DNA of 64,000 bases from Chryseobacterium sp. RU37D. GTDB taxonomy: Bacteria; Bacteroidota; Bacteroidia; Flavobacteriales; Weeksellaceae. Made by a program: the position numbers and the translations under genes. The notes beneath the pieces are model-generated. The model was not told where the DNA came from and ran no database searches. It saw only the letters and a program-made list of their open reading frames with translations. Numbering within the stretch: the stretch's first letter is position 1; every line of letters begins with the position of its first letter. The stretch lies in the NCBI RefSeq assembly GCF_900156075.1, contig NZ_FTMM01000011.1, positions 1 through 64,000 of the forward strand, read 5' to 3'. This document shows positions 1-8,691 of this stretch, piece after piece.

Positions 1-73
1 AAATAAAATTTGTTTAGGATAGTGAAATATTAGTATATTTATATGAGTAGAATTTTTCATATAATTTTTTTTT

Positions 74-96
74 AGACCGCGTTATGCGGTCTTTTT
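74..96 (+). terminator. Rho-independent terminator at the left edge
   Basis: A 7-bp stem AGACCGC/GCGGTCT (74-80 and 86-92) with a GTTAT loop is followed by a T run and preceded by a run of T. It probably ends a plus-strand gene lying left of the window. The rest of 1-234 shows no gene. Confidence 0.75.
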
Positions 97-234
97 ATAT
101 TAAGAAGTTGATGATTTGATATAGAATAAAACACGCTAATTAAAATTTTAATGTTATTCTACCAGTAAAAAAAATTCAAGTTTTAGTAAGTACTTAACTC
201 TTGGGAGCTTAAATAATACTTTGATATAATTGTC

Positions 235-977
235 TTATCTGTAAAACTTTTCAACAAAGTTTATTAACATAACAATTCCAGATATTACCATAGTGGAAAA
301 GCCAAGAGTATAAAACCATTTTATACTAATCCGTAATATAATTTTCTTCATAAGATAAGAAGAAAGTATTGCGGCGCATCCTACAACAATTCCTATTTTA
401 AAAGAGGTGATTGTAAATAATCCGAGGTATATATAGGTGCTAAGTTTTACGATATTCAGTGTAATCTCATTTGCAGCCCTTGTAGCAACAATTTGCTGAT
501 TTGTCATTCCGATTTTCATGTAAAATTTATTAAAAAGAATTCCTCCGGCACTGATAAAACCTGAAGTAAGACCTGCAAAAAGACCTATGGTAAGTAAATT
601 TACTACTCTTAATTCTTTTTCTTCAGTTTTATAATCTTTACCTTTAAATATTTGTGGTAGATTTCCAATAAGGAAAAGAGCCATGATTAATTCAACCCAT
701 AAAGGTTCAACATATGTAAGCATCCAACTTCCCAACAATACACCTGGTAACGCTGTCGGTAAAAAAAACGAACAATCTTCCAGTTAATATCCTTATAAAA
801 AATAACAATACGGGAGAAAGAGCTGCTTGAAGTCCCAATTGATAAAACAGCAGGAACCTGAATCACAGGTAGAAATCGATTAAGAACAGATAACAATATC
901 AGTCCCGCACCACCACCACAAACCACACTTATCCCAAATGCAATAAAACTGCATGCAAAAATTACTACGTAAAGCAT
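235..977 (-). pseudogene. TauE/SafE-family membrane permease, frameshifted
   Basis: Two overlapping reading frames (687-977 and 235-738) together encode one membrane protein of about 247 residues with many hydrophobic segments. The N-terminal half has the glycine-rich CGGGAG stretch and the SIGTSS motif typical of TauE/SafE (DUF81) anion permeases; the C-terminal half carries the second GGILFNK repeat. The frame breaks at a run of eight A (761-768). The partial second copy near 3.4 kb has five A at the same place and reads straight through as RFLPT. The break may be a real mutation, a slippage site, or a homopolymer sequencing error. It follows a small unknown gene by 9 bases. Substrate is unknown; sulfite, sulfonate or other organic anions are typical for the family. 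Confidence 0.65.
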
Positions 978-986
978 ATTAATAAA

Positions 987-1220
987 TTAATGGAGGGGGT
1001 GACAATTGTGTAAGAAATCATCCGTCGGAATCATAGAAAATAAATTGACCAAAGGACGTTGAGCAATTGAAATAAGAATGTGAAAAAGAATTGCACATCT
1101 TAAATAATTTTGAAAGCTATATATCAAGTCAATTGAACTTATTATTTCAGTTTTAGAATAAAGCTGAATTCTATTATATCTGGAATAAAGTTTTTTCCAG
1201 GTCGAAAGAATTTTTATCAT
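987..1220 (-). CDS. Hypothetical protein, 77 aa (copy 1)
   Basis: A small, basic, partly hydrophobic protein beginning MIKILSTWKKLYSRYN. I do not recognise a domain. It lies 9 bases upstream of the TauE-like gene, so the two are probably co-transcribed. A second copy (3612-3851) keeps the frame open with mostly conservative substitutions over the whole length, which argues it is a real coding region despite its size. The central hydrophobic stretch (around residues 38-52) could be one membrane segment. No function can be assigned. Confidence 0.5.
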   Translation of the reverse strand: MIKILSTWKKLYSRYNRIQLYSKTEIISSIDLIYSFQNYLRCAILFHILISIAQRPLVNLFSMIPTDDFLHNCHPLH

Positions 1221-1405
1221 TATGTTTTTTTTAATATTAAAATTATAATATATTGCCTTTATGCTTAACTTATTGAATAAAAAAGGTCTTTATATGCTTA
1301 ATTTTCAACAAAAAGCATATTGTATATTTTTTATATTCGTATTTTGACTTTTTTTAAAACTATTATAAAATGTGAAGTCAAATTAAATCAACTCTACATT
1401 TATTT

Positions 1406-2299
1406 TTATCTACTAAAACTTCCGGTAGGGAAAGAGCTAAAATTTTGCGTCATGGAAAGTACTGTATGAACTGCTGCATTAGCTGGAATTGTCTGCAACA
1501 AAGGCTTTAATGTAAATGGTAATGGGCTGTTATCAGGATAAGGTTCTATGCTAATGACAATCGTTTTTTCTTTAAGATCAGTAGGAAATGTAAGCCCTGT
1601 CGGTGCATTTTTCAAAAAATCTTCCCCAGGAAAAGCAGGCCCGTTATTCGCAGATTCTTTATATTGAGATGTATTAGCATTATCGTCTGCAATGGATGGA
1701 CTGGTAAAAGTTCCTGTACTTACAAATATTCCGTTTATTACTGCCCATCCCTCATACTTCCAACCTTCCGGTAATGTAGGAAGCGATAAACCCGCAACAG
1801 CAGAACCAGATGAATTATCCAGAAACCAAACACCACTTTCTTCGTTGGTCATAGCCCCACCATCTGTAGGTGTTGCCAAGATGTATTTTCCCGCTGTTGT
1901 AGAAAAATTATTGCCTAAAGCTGCAGTGTGATATATACTTGCAGTACCTGTATTTCCGTTAAAGTCTCCAGCCAGAATATGAACTTTGCTTGGTGCAGGA
2001 TCGTCATTTGTAGAAGGCTCTATAGTAAGTATAAAAGCTTTAGCTGTGCTCAATTGTTCATAAGGAACAGGGAACAATGTTTGTGACAATTGTCCGGAAG
2101 AATTTACAGTAAATCTACCACTAGAAACAGGCACTCCGCTTACCATAAGCCAACCTTCATAGACATAATTACTTCCTAAATTTTCTAAACCGTGAATACT
2201 TAATGTAAGATTTTTTGTAGTTGGAGGATCATTATCATTATTACAAGAGCTAAGTAATAAAGAAGTGATTGTCAATGAGCTAAAAACTATTTTTTTCAT
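1406..2299 (-). CDS. Putative lipoprotein with two anti-sigma-K-like repeats
   Basis: The protein (297 aa from this start) begins MKKIVFSSL and has a lipobox-like SLLLSSC, so it is probably a lipid-anchored envelope protein. An upstream in-frame ATG would add seven residues before the signal peptide; the MKK start is preferred. Two internal repeats share YEGW, a VSG/ING turn and VSxGxFT (about residues 48-65 and 185-205). This resembles the C-terminal domain of RskA-type anti-sigma factors, but no transmembrane or sigma-binding part is present. It is transcribed in the same direction as the Crp/Fnr gene, 49 bases downstream of it, so it could be co-transcribed with it. Function unknown. Confidence 0.7.
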   Translation of the reverse strand: MKKIVFSSLTITSLLLSSCNNDNDPPTTKNLTLSIHGLENLGSNYVYEGWLMVSGVPVSSGRFTVNSSGQLSQTLFPVPYEQLSTAKAFILTIEPSTNDDPAPSKVHILAGDFNGNTGTASIYHTAALGNNFSTTAGKYILATPTDGGAMTNEESGVWFLDNSSGSAVAGLSLPTLPEGWKYEGWAVINGIFVSTGTFTSPSIADDNANTSQYKESANNGPAFPGEDFLKNAPTGLTFPTDLKEKTIVISIEPYPDNSPLPFTLKPLLQTIPANAAVHTVLSMTQNFSSFPTGSFSR

Positions 2300-2348
2300 A
2301 TTATTAAAATTGTAATACAAAGTAAATGTGAAAAATAATTATACATTG

Positions 2349-3032
2349 TTAGAATTCTAACAAAAATTTATTTTTCAATAAAATCTTACCTTTTTCCCAT
2401 AGAAGAAAATCATCTTCCTGCAGTTCGTTGATTAAAAGATTAAAGGTAGAGCGTGATGTTCCTATCAATTTTGCCATTTCGGATTGAGAATAGGGATTTT
2501 GTACTAAAATTTCACCATTCAATAGTTTTTGAGAAGCAAAACCGTCATCCATCATTTCTTTTATAAACTCAATGGCTCTGGTCTTGGTATTTCTAAAGAG
2601 CATTATTTGATATTTCCGCTCTATTTTTCTGAATTTATAACCAATAAATTTATAAATACTGACACTGAAATTATTATTACCTTTCATTAGCTCTTCAGCT
2701 TGTCTCAGAGTTACATGGCAAAGCTCAGTCTGGTTTTCTACTGCTTGTGCAAATTCTTTTCTTGTTTTTTGGTTCAGCATCACACTTTCGCCAAAGATTT
2801 CTCCCTTTTTAAGGTAAGCGGTTACAATCTCTTCACCAGATTCTTCCCTAAACCCAATTTTTACCTTTCCTTTACTTATCAGATAGAATTTTTTTGCAAC
2901 ATCTCCTTCCATGTATATAAAGTCATTTTTCTTAAAATGCAGAAAAGTATGGGTATCTGCAAAAGATTTGAACTTATGCGGACAAAGCAAGTCGAATAAA
3001 TTAATATTCTCGAAATACCAAAATTGATTCAT
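2349..3032 (-). CDS. Crp/Fnr-family transcriptional regulator
   Basis: 227 aa, the normal family length. Residues about 25-120 form a cyclic-nucleotide-binding-type beta barrel (KKNDFIYMEGD, YLISKGKVKIG, GEIFGESVML). The C-terminal part has a Crp-type helix-turn-helix, YSQSEMAKLIGTSRSTFNLL, near residues 180-200. There is no N-terminal cysteine cluster, so an FNR-type iron-sulfur sensor is unlikely. The gene sits between the two copies of the duplicated unknown-gene/TauE unit, and its start lies only 46 bases from the second copy, so it may control the permease or the lipoprotein downstream. Its ligand cannot be read from the sequence. Confidence 0.88.
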   Translation of the reverse strand: MNQFWYFENINLFDLLCPHKFKSFADTHTFLHFKKNDFIYMEGDVAKKFYLISKGKVKIGFREESGEEIVTAYLKKGEIFGESVMLNQKTRKEFAQAVENQTELCHVTLRQAEELMKGNNNFSVSIYKFIGYKFRKIERKYQIMLFRNTKTRAIEFIKEMMDDGFASQKLLNGEILVQNPYSQSEMAKLIGTSRSTFNLLINELQEDDFLLWEKGKILLKNKFLLEF

Positions 3033-3077
3033 TGTATATTTTTGTATTTTAAAGTTGTGTAAAGTAAAAAGAAAGAA

Positions 3078-3610
3078 TATTGTAAATAATCAAGGTATAT
3101 ATTAAGTGTTAAGCTTTACAATATTCAGTGTAATCTCATTTGCAGCCCTTTTAGCAACAATTTGCTGATTTGTCATCCCAATTTTCATGTAAATTTGATT
3201 AAATAGTATTCCTCTCGCTCTGATAAAACCTGAAGTAAGGCCTGTAAAAAACTAATGGTAAGTAAAATCTACTATTCCTAAATCTTTTTCTTCGGTTTTA
3301 TAGGTTTCTAATAAGGAAAAAGAGCCATGATCAATTCATAAATGTGAACATATGTAAGTATCCAACTTCACGGCAATATATAAGGTAAGGTTGTTGGTAA
3401 AAAGCGAACAATCTTCCAGTAAATAGCCTTATAAAAAATGACAATATGTGAGAAAGAGCTACTTGAAGTTCCAATTGACAAGACATTAGAAACCTGAATC
3501 ACAGGTAGAAATCGATCAAGAATAAATAACAATATCGGACCTGCACCACCACAAACCACATTTATCCCAAATGCAATAAAACTGCATGCAAAAGTTATCA
3601 CGTAAAGCAT
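3078..3610 (-). pseudogene. Degenerate TauE/SafE-like copy
   Basis: DNA similarity to 408-977 runs through this interval. The first 80 codons (3368-3610) are open and read MLYVITFACSFIAFGIN and onward through RFLPTTLP, then meet a stop. The rest matches the first copy but has frame changes, and about the last 60 codons are missing. It is a non-functional remnant of a duplication, or possibly the older copy from which the left one was reconstructed. It follows the second copy of the small unknown gene, in the same order as at the left. Confidence 0.7.
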
Positions 3611-3611
3611 A

Positions 3612-3851
3612 TTAATAAATTAATAAAGGGTGAGAATTTTGTAAGAAACCATCCGTTGGAATTATGGAGAAAAAATTAACCAAAGGACGGTGAGCAGTTG
3701 AAATAAGAATGTGATAAAGAATAGCACATCTTAAATAATTTTGAAAGCTATACACCAAGTCAATTGAGCTTATTATTTCAGTTTTAGAATAAAGCTGAAT
3801 ATTATTATATCTGGAATAAAGTTTTTTCCAGGTCGAAAGAGTTTTTATCAT
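3612..3851 (-). CDS. Hypothetical protein, 79 aa (copy 2)
   Basis: Paralogue of the 77-aa protein at 987-1220, alike over its full length from MIKTLSTWKKLYSRYN; differences are mostly conservative (I/V, F/Y, M/I). It ends one base before the degenerate TauE-like copy. Because the downstream permease is broken while this frame stays open, it may still be expressed, but the duplication may simply be recent. No domain recognised. Confidence 0.45.
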   Translation of the reverse strand: MIKTLSTWKKLYSRYNNIQLYSKTEIISSIDLVYSFQNYLRCAILYHILISTAHRPLVNFFSIIPTDGFLQNSHPLLIY

Positions 3852-4278
3852 TATGTTTTTTTAATATTAAAATTGTAATATATATTGCCTTTGTGTTTAA
3901 TTTATTAAATAAAATCAGTTTTTTTATGATTAATTTCAAACAAAAATATAATATCTATTTTTTTTATACTTTTTTTATTAGCGAAAAAAATAAATGACGC
4001 TAATAGATATTAACAATTAAATTAAAAAAGTCATCCGATTGCGAGAAAAATATTTTAGAGAAAATTGAGAATAATTGCGTCTTATTTTTGGGAGAGTATT
4101 TTGATGAAGAATTTGCGTATTATGAATTTTAAATAATGAAGTATGTTAAATTATTTACTCTTACTTACTTATTTTTTGATAGATAATATTTTATATTGGT
4201 AATTGATTTGTACAATTGGAAAAGCAATAATATTAAAAGTGGGTAAAGAGCTATTCTATAATAATATTTGATTTTTAA
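3852..4278. other. Intergenic stretch, no convincing gene
   Basis: Very AT-rich. Similarity to the left copy of the duplication fades out near 3950. A 41-codon open stretch (4007-4132, plus) ending in FDEEFAYYEF looks coding-like but has no usable start codon, so it may be the tail of a lost gene. Confidence 0.4.
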
Positions 4279-4321
4279 AACTATGTTTCGGCGGCGGCAA
4301 AGCCGCCGCCGAAACATAGTT
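4279..4321 (-). terminator. Strong GC-rich hairpin at the acetyltransferase stop
   Basis: Perfect 20-bp inverted repeat (4279-4298 and 4302-4321) with an AAA loop and a GGCGGCGGC core; the right arm overlaps the TAA stop of the minus-strand gene. Read on the minus strand it is followed by TTTTAAAAA, so it probably acts as its terminator. Similar AAA-loop hairpins occur at 15154-15193 and 40486-40520. Confidence 0.8.
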
Positions 4322-5474
4322 ACAACATCGGATGCCGTTCAAATTCTTTTTCTCTATCGAATAAGTATCTGTAGGTGGCTAGTTTTCTTGTCACCGTCGT
4401 ATCCAGATTCTCTGCAATTTTTACCATTTTTGGGTTAAAATCACCAATCCATTGCAATTCGGTCACTTTAAAATCAGTATATTTTCTCAAATGTTGAGTT
4501 CCTTCCCAAATCATATAGCCATCGATACCTTTTGTTTGCCATTCGGGAACAACTCCAAAAACAAGCCCTACCATTTTCTCATTTTTCTTAAATTTTTTTA
4601 TCCAAAGGAACTTAAGCTTTTCCCATAAACCAAATTTTCCGTTTAAGTATTTAAGCCATTGATTCAGATCCGGAAGATTCATCCACATGGCAATCGGTTT
4701 TTCCTTTTCATAGACAAACCAGGAAATATGTTCGTTTAAAATAGGCTTCATTTTTTTAAACATTTTTAATACCTTCCCTTCGCTCATCTGTTTCCCTTCT
4801 CCGTGTGTGGCCCATGCTTTATTATAAATTTCGGTGAAATCTTTTGAAAATTTTTTCAGTTGATCCTTTGTCATCGGTCTTGCAGATATGTCGGGATTTC
4901 TGCTGTGTTTGGCATGCATTACAGTGAAGACCCTTGAGACATCGGCAAAGATAGGCCTTGAAAAGCACAGCTGCTCAAAATAAATTTTTAAGCCATAATT
5001 CTCAAAAAGCCCTTTATAATAAGGAAAATTATAGTTCATTCCATAAAGAGGTTCGATAAAATCTTCAATCAGGAGCCCCCAGAATTTATCACGCTCCCCG
5101 AAATTGATAGGTCCGTCCATCGCTTCCATTCTTCGCTCCTGAAGCCAGTTTTTGCAATAGTCAAAAATAAAATTGGCAGTTTCCTGATCATTGATACAGT
5201 CGAAGAAACCAAACCCTCCCGTAGGCTGCTGCTGCTTGTAAAGTTTGTTCACAAAAACAGCAACTTTTCCCACAATTTCACCTTGCTTATTTCTGAACAA
5301 AAACCTGCTGCATTCTCCATTTTTGAAGAACTTATTTTTTTCAGGGTTAAAAATTTCCTCAATATCCTTATTTAAAGGTCTGATGTAGTTTTTGTCATGT
5401 TGGTAAAGTGTTGACGGGAATTCTAAAAAATCCTTTTTCTGAGTTTCATTTTTTACTTCTTCGACAATAATCAT
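4320..5474 (-). CDS. GNAT-like acetyltransferase superfamily protein
   Basis: 384 aa from MIIVEEVKNETQKKDF; an in-frame ATG 20 codons upstream exists, but those residues look like leader sequence. The N-terminal half (QHDKNYIRPLNKD, GKVAVFVNKLY, GFFDCINDQETA) resembles uncharacterised Bacteroidota proteins of the N-acetyltransferase fold; the C-terminal part has LVFGVVPEWQTKGID, which looks like the acetyl-CoA-binding loop of GNAT enzymes. No substrate can be named. It is divergent from folE across a gap of 97 bases and ends in a strong hairpin. Confidence 0.65.
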   Translation of the reverse strand: MIIVEEVKNETQKKDFLEFPSTLYQHDKNYIRPLNKDIEEIFNPEKNKFFKNGECSRFLFRNKQGEIVGKVAVFVNKLYKQQQPTGGFGFFDCINDQETANFIFDYCKNWLQERRMEAMDGPINFGERDKFWGLLIEDFIEPLYGMNYNFPYYKGLFENYGLKIYFEQLCFSRPIFADVSRVFTVMHAKHSRNPDISARPMTKDQLKKFSKDFTEIYNKAWATHGEGKQMSEGKVLKMFKKMKPILNEHISWFVYEKEKPIAMWMNLPDLNQWLKYLNGKFGLWEKLKFLWIKKFKKNEKMVGLVFGVVPEWQTKGIDGYMIWEGTQHLRKYTDFKVTELQWIGDFNPKMVKIAENLDTTVTRKLATYRYLFDREKEFERHPML

Positions 5475-5547
5475 AGTATAAACTGAGAGTGGTGGTGAAA
5501 GATAATGTTTTTCGGTCAAAATAAATATGATCAACAGATTTTATCCG

Positions 5548-5555
5548 TATTTTTG
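5548..5555 (+). promoter_or_regulatory. Candidate -7 box of folE
   Basis: TATTTTTG matches the Bacteroidota -7 consensus TAnnTTTG and lies 17 bases before the folE start. No clear TTTG -33 box is seen at the usual spacing. Confidence 0.45.
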
Positions 5556-5571
5556 TGCAAAATAAATAAAA

Positions 5572-6237
5572 ATGGTTGATTTTACTGATAACGACGATGA
5601 TATTTTCACAGGAAAAGAACATACGCCTATAAGGAAAGATGCTTTTGATAAATCACCACAGGAAAAAATAGAAAAAATTACAAATCTTTTCGGAGAAATT
5701 ATGGAAACATTGGGGCTTGATATGACAGACGATTCCCTGAAAGATTCTCCGAGACGTGTTGCTAAAATGTATGTCAATGAAATTTTTGGAGGGCTTCTTC
5801 CCGAAAATAAACCGGGAATTTCTACTTTTTCAAACAAATATAAATACCGCCAGATGCTGGTAGAAAAAGATATTACGGTATATTCTTTCTGTGAGCATCA
5901 TTTTTTACCAATCATTGGGAGAGCGCATGTTGCTTATATTTCAAATGGTGAAGTAATTGGTCTTTCCAAAATCAACAGGATCGTAGATTATTATGCTAAA
6001 AGACCGCAGGTTCAGGAGAGATTGACAATGCAAATCGTCGCTGCTTTAAAAGAAGCTTTGGGAACAAAAGATGTGGCTTGTATTATCGATGCAAAACATC
6101 TTTGTGTAAACTGCAGAGGAATAAAAGACACGGCAAGTTCTACGATTACGGCAGAATTAAGCGGAATTTTCAGGACCAATCCTATTACAAGACAGGAATT
6201 TCTACATTATGTAGGAAGTCATGCGAAATTAGATTAA
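5572..6237 (+). CDS. folE: GTP cyclohydrolase I
   Basis: Converts GTP to 7,8-dihydroneopterin triphosphate, the first step of tetrahydrofolate and pterin synthesis, in the cytoplasm. 221 aa, normal length. Zinc-binding features are CEHHFLPIIGRAHVAY (Cys107 and the following His) and KHLCVNCRGIKDT with the second cysteine. The family signature KINRIVDYYAKRPQVQERLT is present. The acidic first 20 residues are a variable extension. A DinB-family gene follows after 10 bases and is likely in the same transcript. Confidence 0.96.
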   Translation: MVDFTDNDDDIFTGKEHTPIRKDAFDKSPQEKIEKITNLFGEIMETLGLDMTDDSLKDSPRRVAKMYVNEIFGGLLPENKPGISTFSNKYKYRQMLVEKDITVYSFCEHHFLPIIGRAHVAYISNGEVIGLSKINRIVDYYAKRPQVQERLTMQIVAALKEALGTKDVACIIDAKHLCVNCRGIKDTASSTITAELSGIFRTNPITRQEFLHYVGSHAKLD

Positions 6238-6247
6238 ATTTGAATTA

Positions 6248-6679
6248 ATGGATTATCAGATTCTTAAAAATATTGTTGATGAACAGCTTCTCAGATTTGA
6301 AGAAATGTATGAAGAAGACTGGTCGTATAAAGCTTCTCCCGAAAAATGGTCTAAAAAGGAAATTTTAGGGCACCTTTGTGATAGTTCTTTGTCAAACATC
6401 AGAAGATTTATAATCACACAGTATAAAGAAAACGAGAATATTGTTTATGATCAGGATTTTTGGGTAAAAGCTCAGGATTATCAGAATACTCCCACTTCGG
6501 ATATTATCAACCTTTGGAAGTTTCTGAATTACCAGATCGTCCGCACCGTGGAAAATTTACCGGATGAAGCTCTGCAGAGAAACTGCGATATGACAAAAAA
6601 CGAACCTCAGATTTTCACGCTGGAATTCATCATCAATGATTATATTGGTCATTTACAACATCATTTAAAAGCGATATAA
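6248..6679 (+). CDS. DinB/YfiT-family putative metal-dependent protein
   Basis: 143 aa four-helix-bundle protein. Signs of the DinB superfamily are WSYKASPEKWSKKEILGHL near residues 25-43, with a His in the first motif, and HLQHH near the C-terminus, giving the usual three-histidine metal site. Members include bacillithiol and mycothiol S-transferases. The organism encodes BshA, so a bacillithiol-dependent role is possible but only inferred. It starts 10 bases after folE. Confidence 0.8.
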   Translation: MDYQILKNIVDEQLLRFEEMYEEDWSYKASPEKWSKKEILGHLCDSSLSNIRRFIITQYKENENIVYDQDFWVKAQDYQNTPTSDIINLWKFLNYQIVRTVENLPDEALQRNCDMTKNEPQIFTLEFIINDYIGHLQHHLKAI

Positions 6680-6802
6680 TAATGATAAAATTTAAAAAAG
6701 TTTCTGATAAAATTTTCATCACGACCATTATTTGTTGTGACAGGATTTGTTTTGACTAATTTTTAAATCTTTAATCATTAAATCTTTTAATTAAAAAAAT
6801 AA

Positions 6803-8317
6803 ATGCAACTAAAAATATACAACTCGCTTACCAGCGAAAAAGAAATATTTAAACCCATTTTAGACGGAAATGTAGGAATGTACGTGTGTGGACCGACGGT
6901 TTACAGCAATGTACATTTGGGAAATGTAAGGACTTTCCTGTCTTTCGATTTCATTTACCGAAGTTTGATGCATTTGGGGTATAAGGTGAGATACGTAAGA
7001 AATATCACCGATGCAGGTCACCTCACCGACGATGGAGACGTAAATAACGACCGTTTCGTAAAACAGACCCGCCTTGAAAAATTAGAACCTATGGAAATTG
7101 TACAAAAATACACAGTAGATTTTCATAAAGTTCTGGATTTGTTCAATCTATTACCTCCTAATATTGAACCTACAGCAACCGGCCATATCGTGGAGCAGAT
7201 TGAATTAACCCAAAAATTAATTGAAAAAGGATTCGCTTACGAAAGCAATGGCTCCGTATACTTCGATGTATTGGAATACAATAGAAGAGGTTTAAATTAT
7301 GGTGAATTGTCAAAAAGAAATATCGAAGAACTTTTCGCCAATACCCGTGATCTGGACGGGCAAGGTGAAAAGAAAAACCCACAGGATTTTGCCCTTTGGA
7401 AAAAAGCTTCCCCGGCACATATTATGCGATGGAATTCGCCTTGGGGAGAGGGCTTCCCGGGATGGCACCTTGAATGTACTGCAATGAGCACGAAATATTT
7501 AGGTGAAACTTTTGACATTCACGGAGGTGGAATGGATTTGAAATTCCCACACCACGAATGTGAAATCGCACAGGGAAAAGCCTGCAATGATACAGCTCCG
7601 GTGAATTACTGGATGCATGCTAACATGCTGACCATGAACTCTCAGCGTATGAGTAAATCTACAGGCAATTATATTTTGCCAATGCAGTTGGTAACTGGTG
7701 AAAATGATTTCTTTGAAAAGCCTTTCCATCCGTCTATTGTCCGTTTTTGCTTTTTACAGGCTCATTACAGAAGTGTTTTGGATATATCCAATGATGCGAT
7801 GATTGCGAGTGAAAAAGGTTTCATCAGATTGATGGAAGCGTTGAAATTATTACCTTCAATCCAAGAAAATTACAAAAGTAACAAGGATGTTGATCTTTTT
7901 AATAATTTATCACCTAATGCTCTTCCTTTTGACGTAAAATCATGGGTTAATAAATGTTATGAAGCTCTCAATGATGATTTTAATTCTCCTATTCTAATTT
8001 CTTATATTTTTGAAGCTGTTAATAATATTTATAAACTTAACGCTGTAAAATCTGAAATTAAAATACTATCAATAGAGGATCTGGAGTTACTTGAAAAAAC
8101 ATTGAATGCCTTTGTTTTTGATGTTTTAGGACTTCAGACCATTGAGGAAAGCAACAACGAAAAGCTTGATCAGACCTTGAACGTTTTAATTGAATTGAGA
8201 AATCAGGCCAGAAAATCTAAAAACTTTGAGCTTTCAGACCAAATCCGCGATAAGCTCCTTGCAGAAGGCATTGAGCTCAAAGACGGAAGAGACGGAACAA
8301 CCTACGTTTTGAATTAG
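6803..8317 (+). CDS. cysS: Cysteinyl-tRNA synthetase
   Basis: Class I aminoacyl-tRNA synthetase that charges tRNA-Cys. 504 aa. The zinc and substrate-binding region [15 protein letters not shown] includes Cys29 and the HIGH-type signature HLGN (38-41). [10 protein letters not shown] and the [10 protein letters not shown] zinc ligands follow, and RMSKS is at 282-286. The C-terminal DALR-like anticodon helices end in RDGTTYVLN. It has its own 123-base upstream gap and is followed by repeats, so it is probably monocistronic. Confidence 0.97.
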   Translation: MQLKIYNSLTSEKEIFKPILDGNVGMYVCGPTVYSNVHLGNVRTFLSFDFIYRSLMHLGYKVRYVRNITDAGHLTDDGDVNNDRFVKQTRLEKLEPMEIVQKYTVDFHKVLDLFNLLPPNIEPTATGHIVEQIELTQKLIEKGFAYESNGSVYFDVLEYNRRGLNYGELSKRNIEELFANTRDLDGQGEKKNPQDFALWKKASPAHIMRWNSPWGEGFPGWHLECTAMSTKYLGETFDIHGGGMDLKFPHHECEIAQGKACNDTAPVNYWMHANMLTMNSQRMSKSTGNYILPMQLVTGENDFFEKPFHPSIVRFCFLQAHYRSVLDISNDAMIASEKGFIRLMEALKLLPSIQENYKSNKDVDLFNNLSPNALPFDVKSWVNKCYEALNDDFNSPILISYIFEAVNNIYKLNAVKSEIKILSIEDLELLEKTLNAFVFDVLGLQTIEESNNEKLDQTLNVLIELRNQARKSKNFELSDQIRDKLLAEGIELKDGRDGTTYVLN

Positions 8318-8340
8318 AAGAAGTTAAAATTTTAAATATA

Positions 8341-8408
8341 TCTCTCGCAGATTATGTAGATTTTATAATAAAGTCATCTGCGTAATCTATAAAATCTGCG
8401 AGAGTTTT
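8341..8408. repeat. Intergenic inverted repeat (CTCGCAGATT family)
   Basis: Left half CTCGCAGATTATGTAGATT and right half AATCTATAAAATCTGCGAG form a long imperfect hairpin. It looks like a REP-type intergenic element. It directly follows cysS and could also help end its transcript. Confidence 0.65.
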
Positions 8409-8424
8409 TATGCATAAAAGCTGT

Positions 8425-8510
8425 CTTCCTGAATGACGCAAAGCGGAACGAGGAACCTTTTTGTTTAACTTTAATAGAGATTCTTCCTTCGTCAGAATGA
8501 CATAATTTGT
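8425..8510. repeat. REP-like element with the GTCATTCTGA-type core
   Basis: Holds CTGAATGACGCAAAGCGGAA on one side and GATTCTTCCTTCGTCAGAAT on the other, forming an imperfect palindrome. The core resembles the TGTCATTCTGAG/CGAAGAATCTC units found between the paa genes. No gene is seen in 8318-8691. Confidence 0.5.
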
Positions 8511-8691
8511 GGATAACTTAGCAGAGTGAAGCATCTTTGTGAACCAAAATGTTCTCGATAATTTAAAATTGATCTGGCGAACGTTGCGTTTAAAATAGAT
8601 TCTTATTCCAACCTTGGATATTTTTTATTAACGAATTAAAAAATTATGTAACTTAGTCATACTAAAATGATTAAACCAAAATTTATATATT

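Noticed and set aside
4007-4132. Short open stretch ending FDEEFAYYEF
   Set aside because: No ATG, GTG or TTG start and no ribosome-binding or promoter signal; could be a lost gene's tail, but unsupported.
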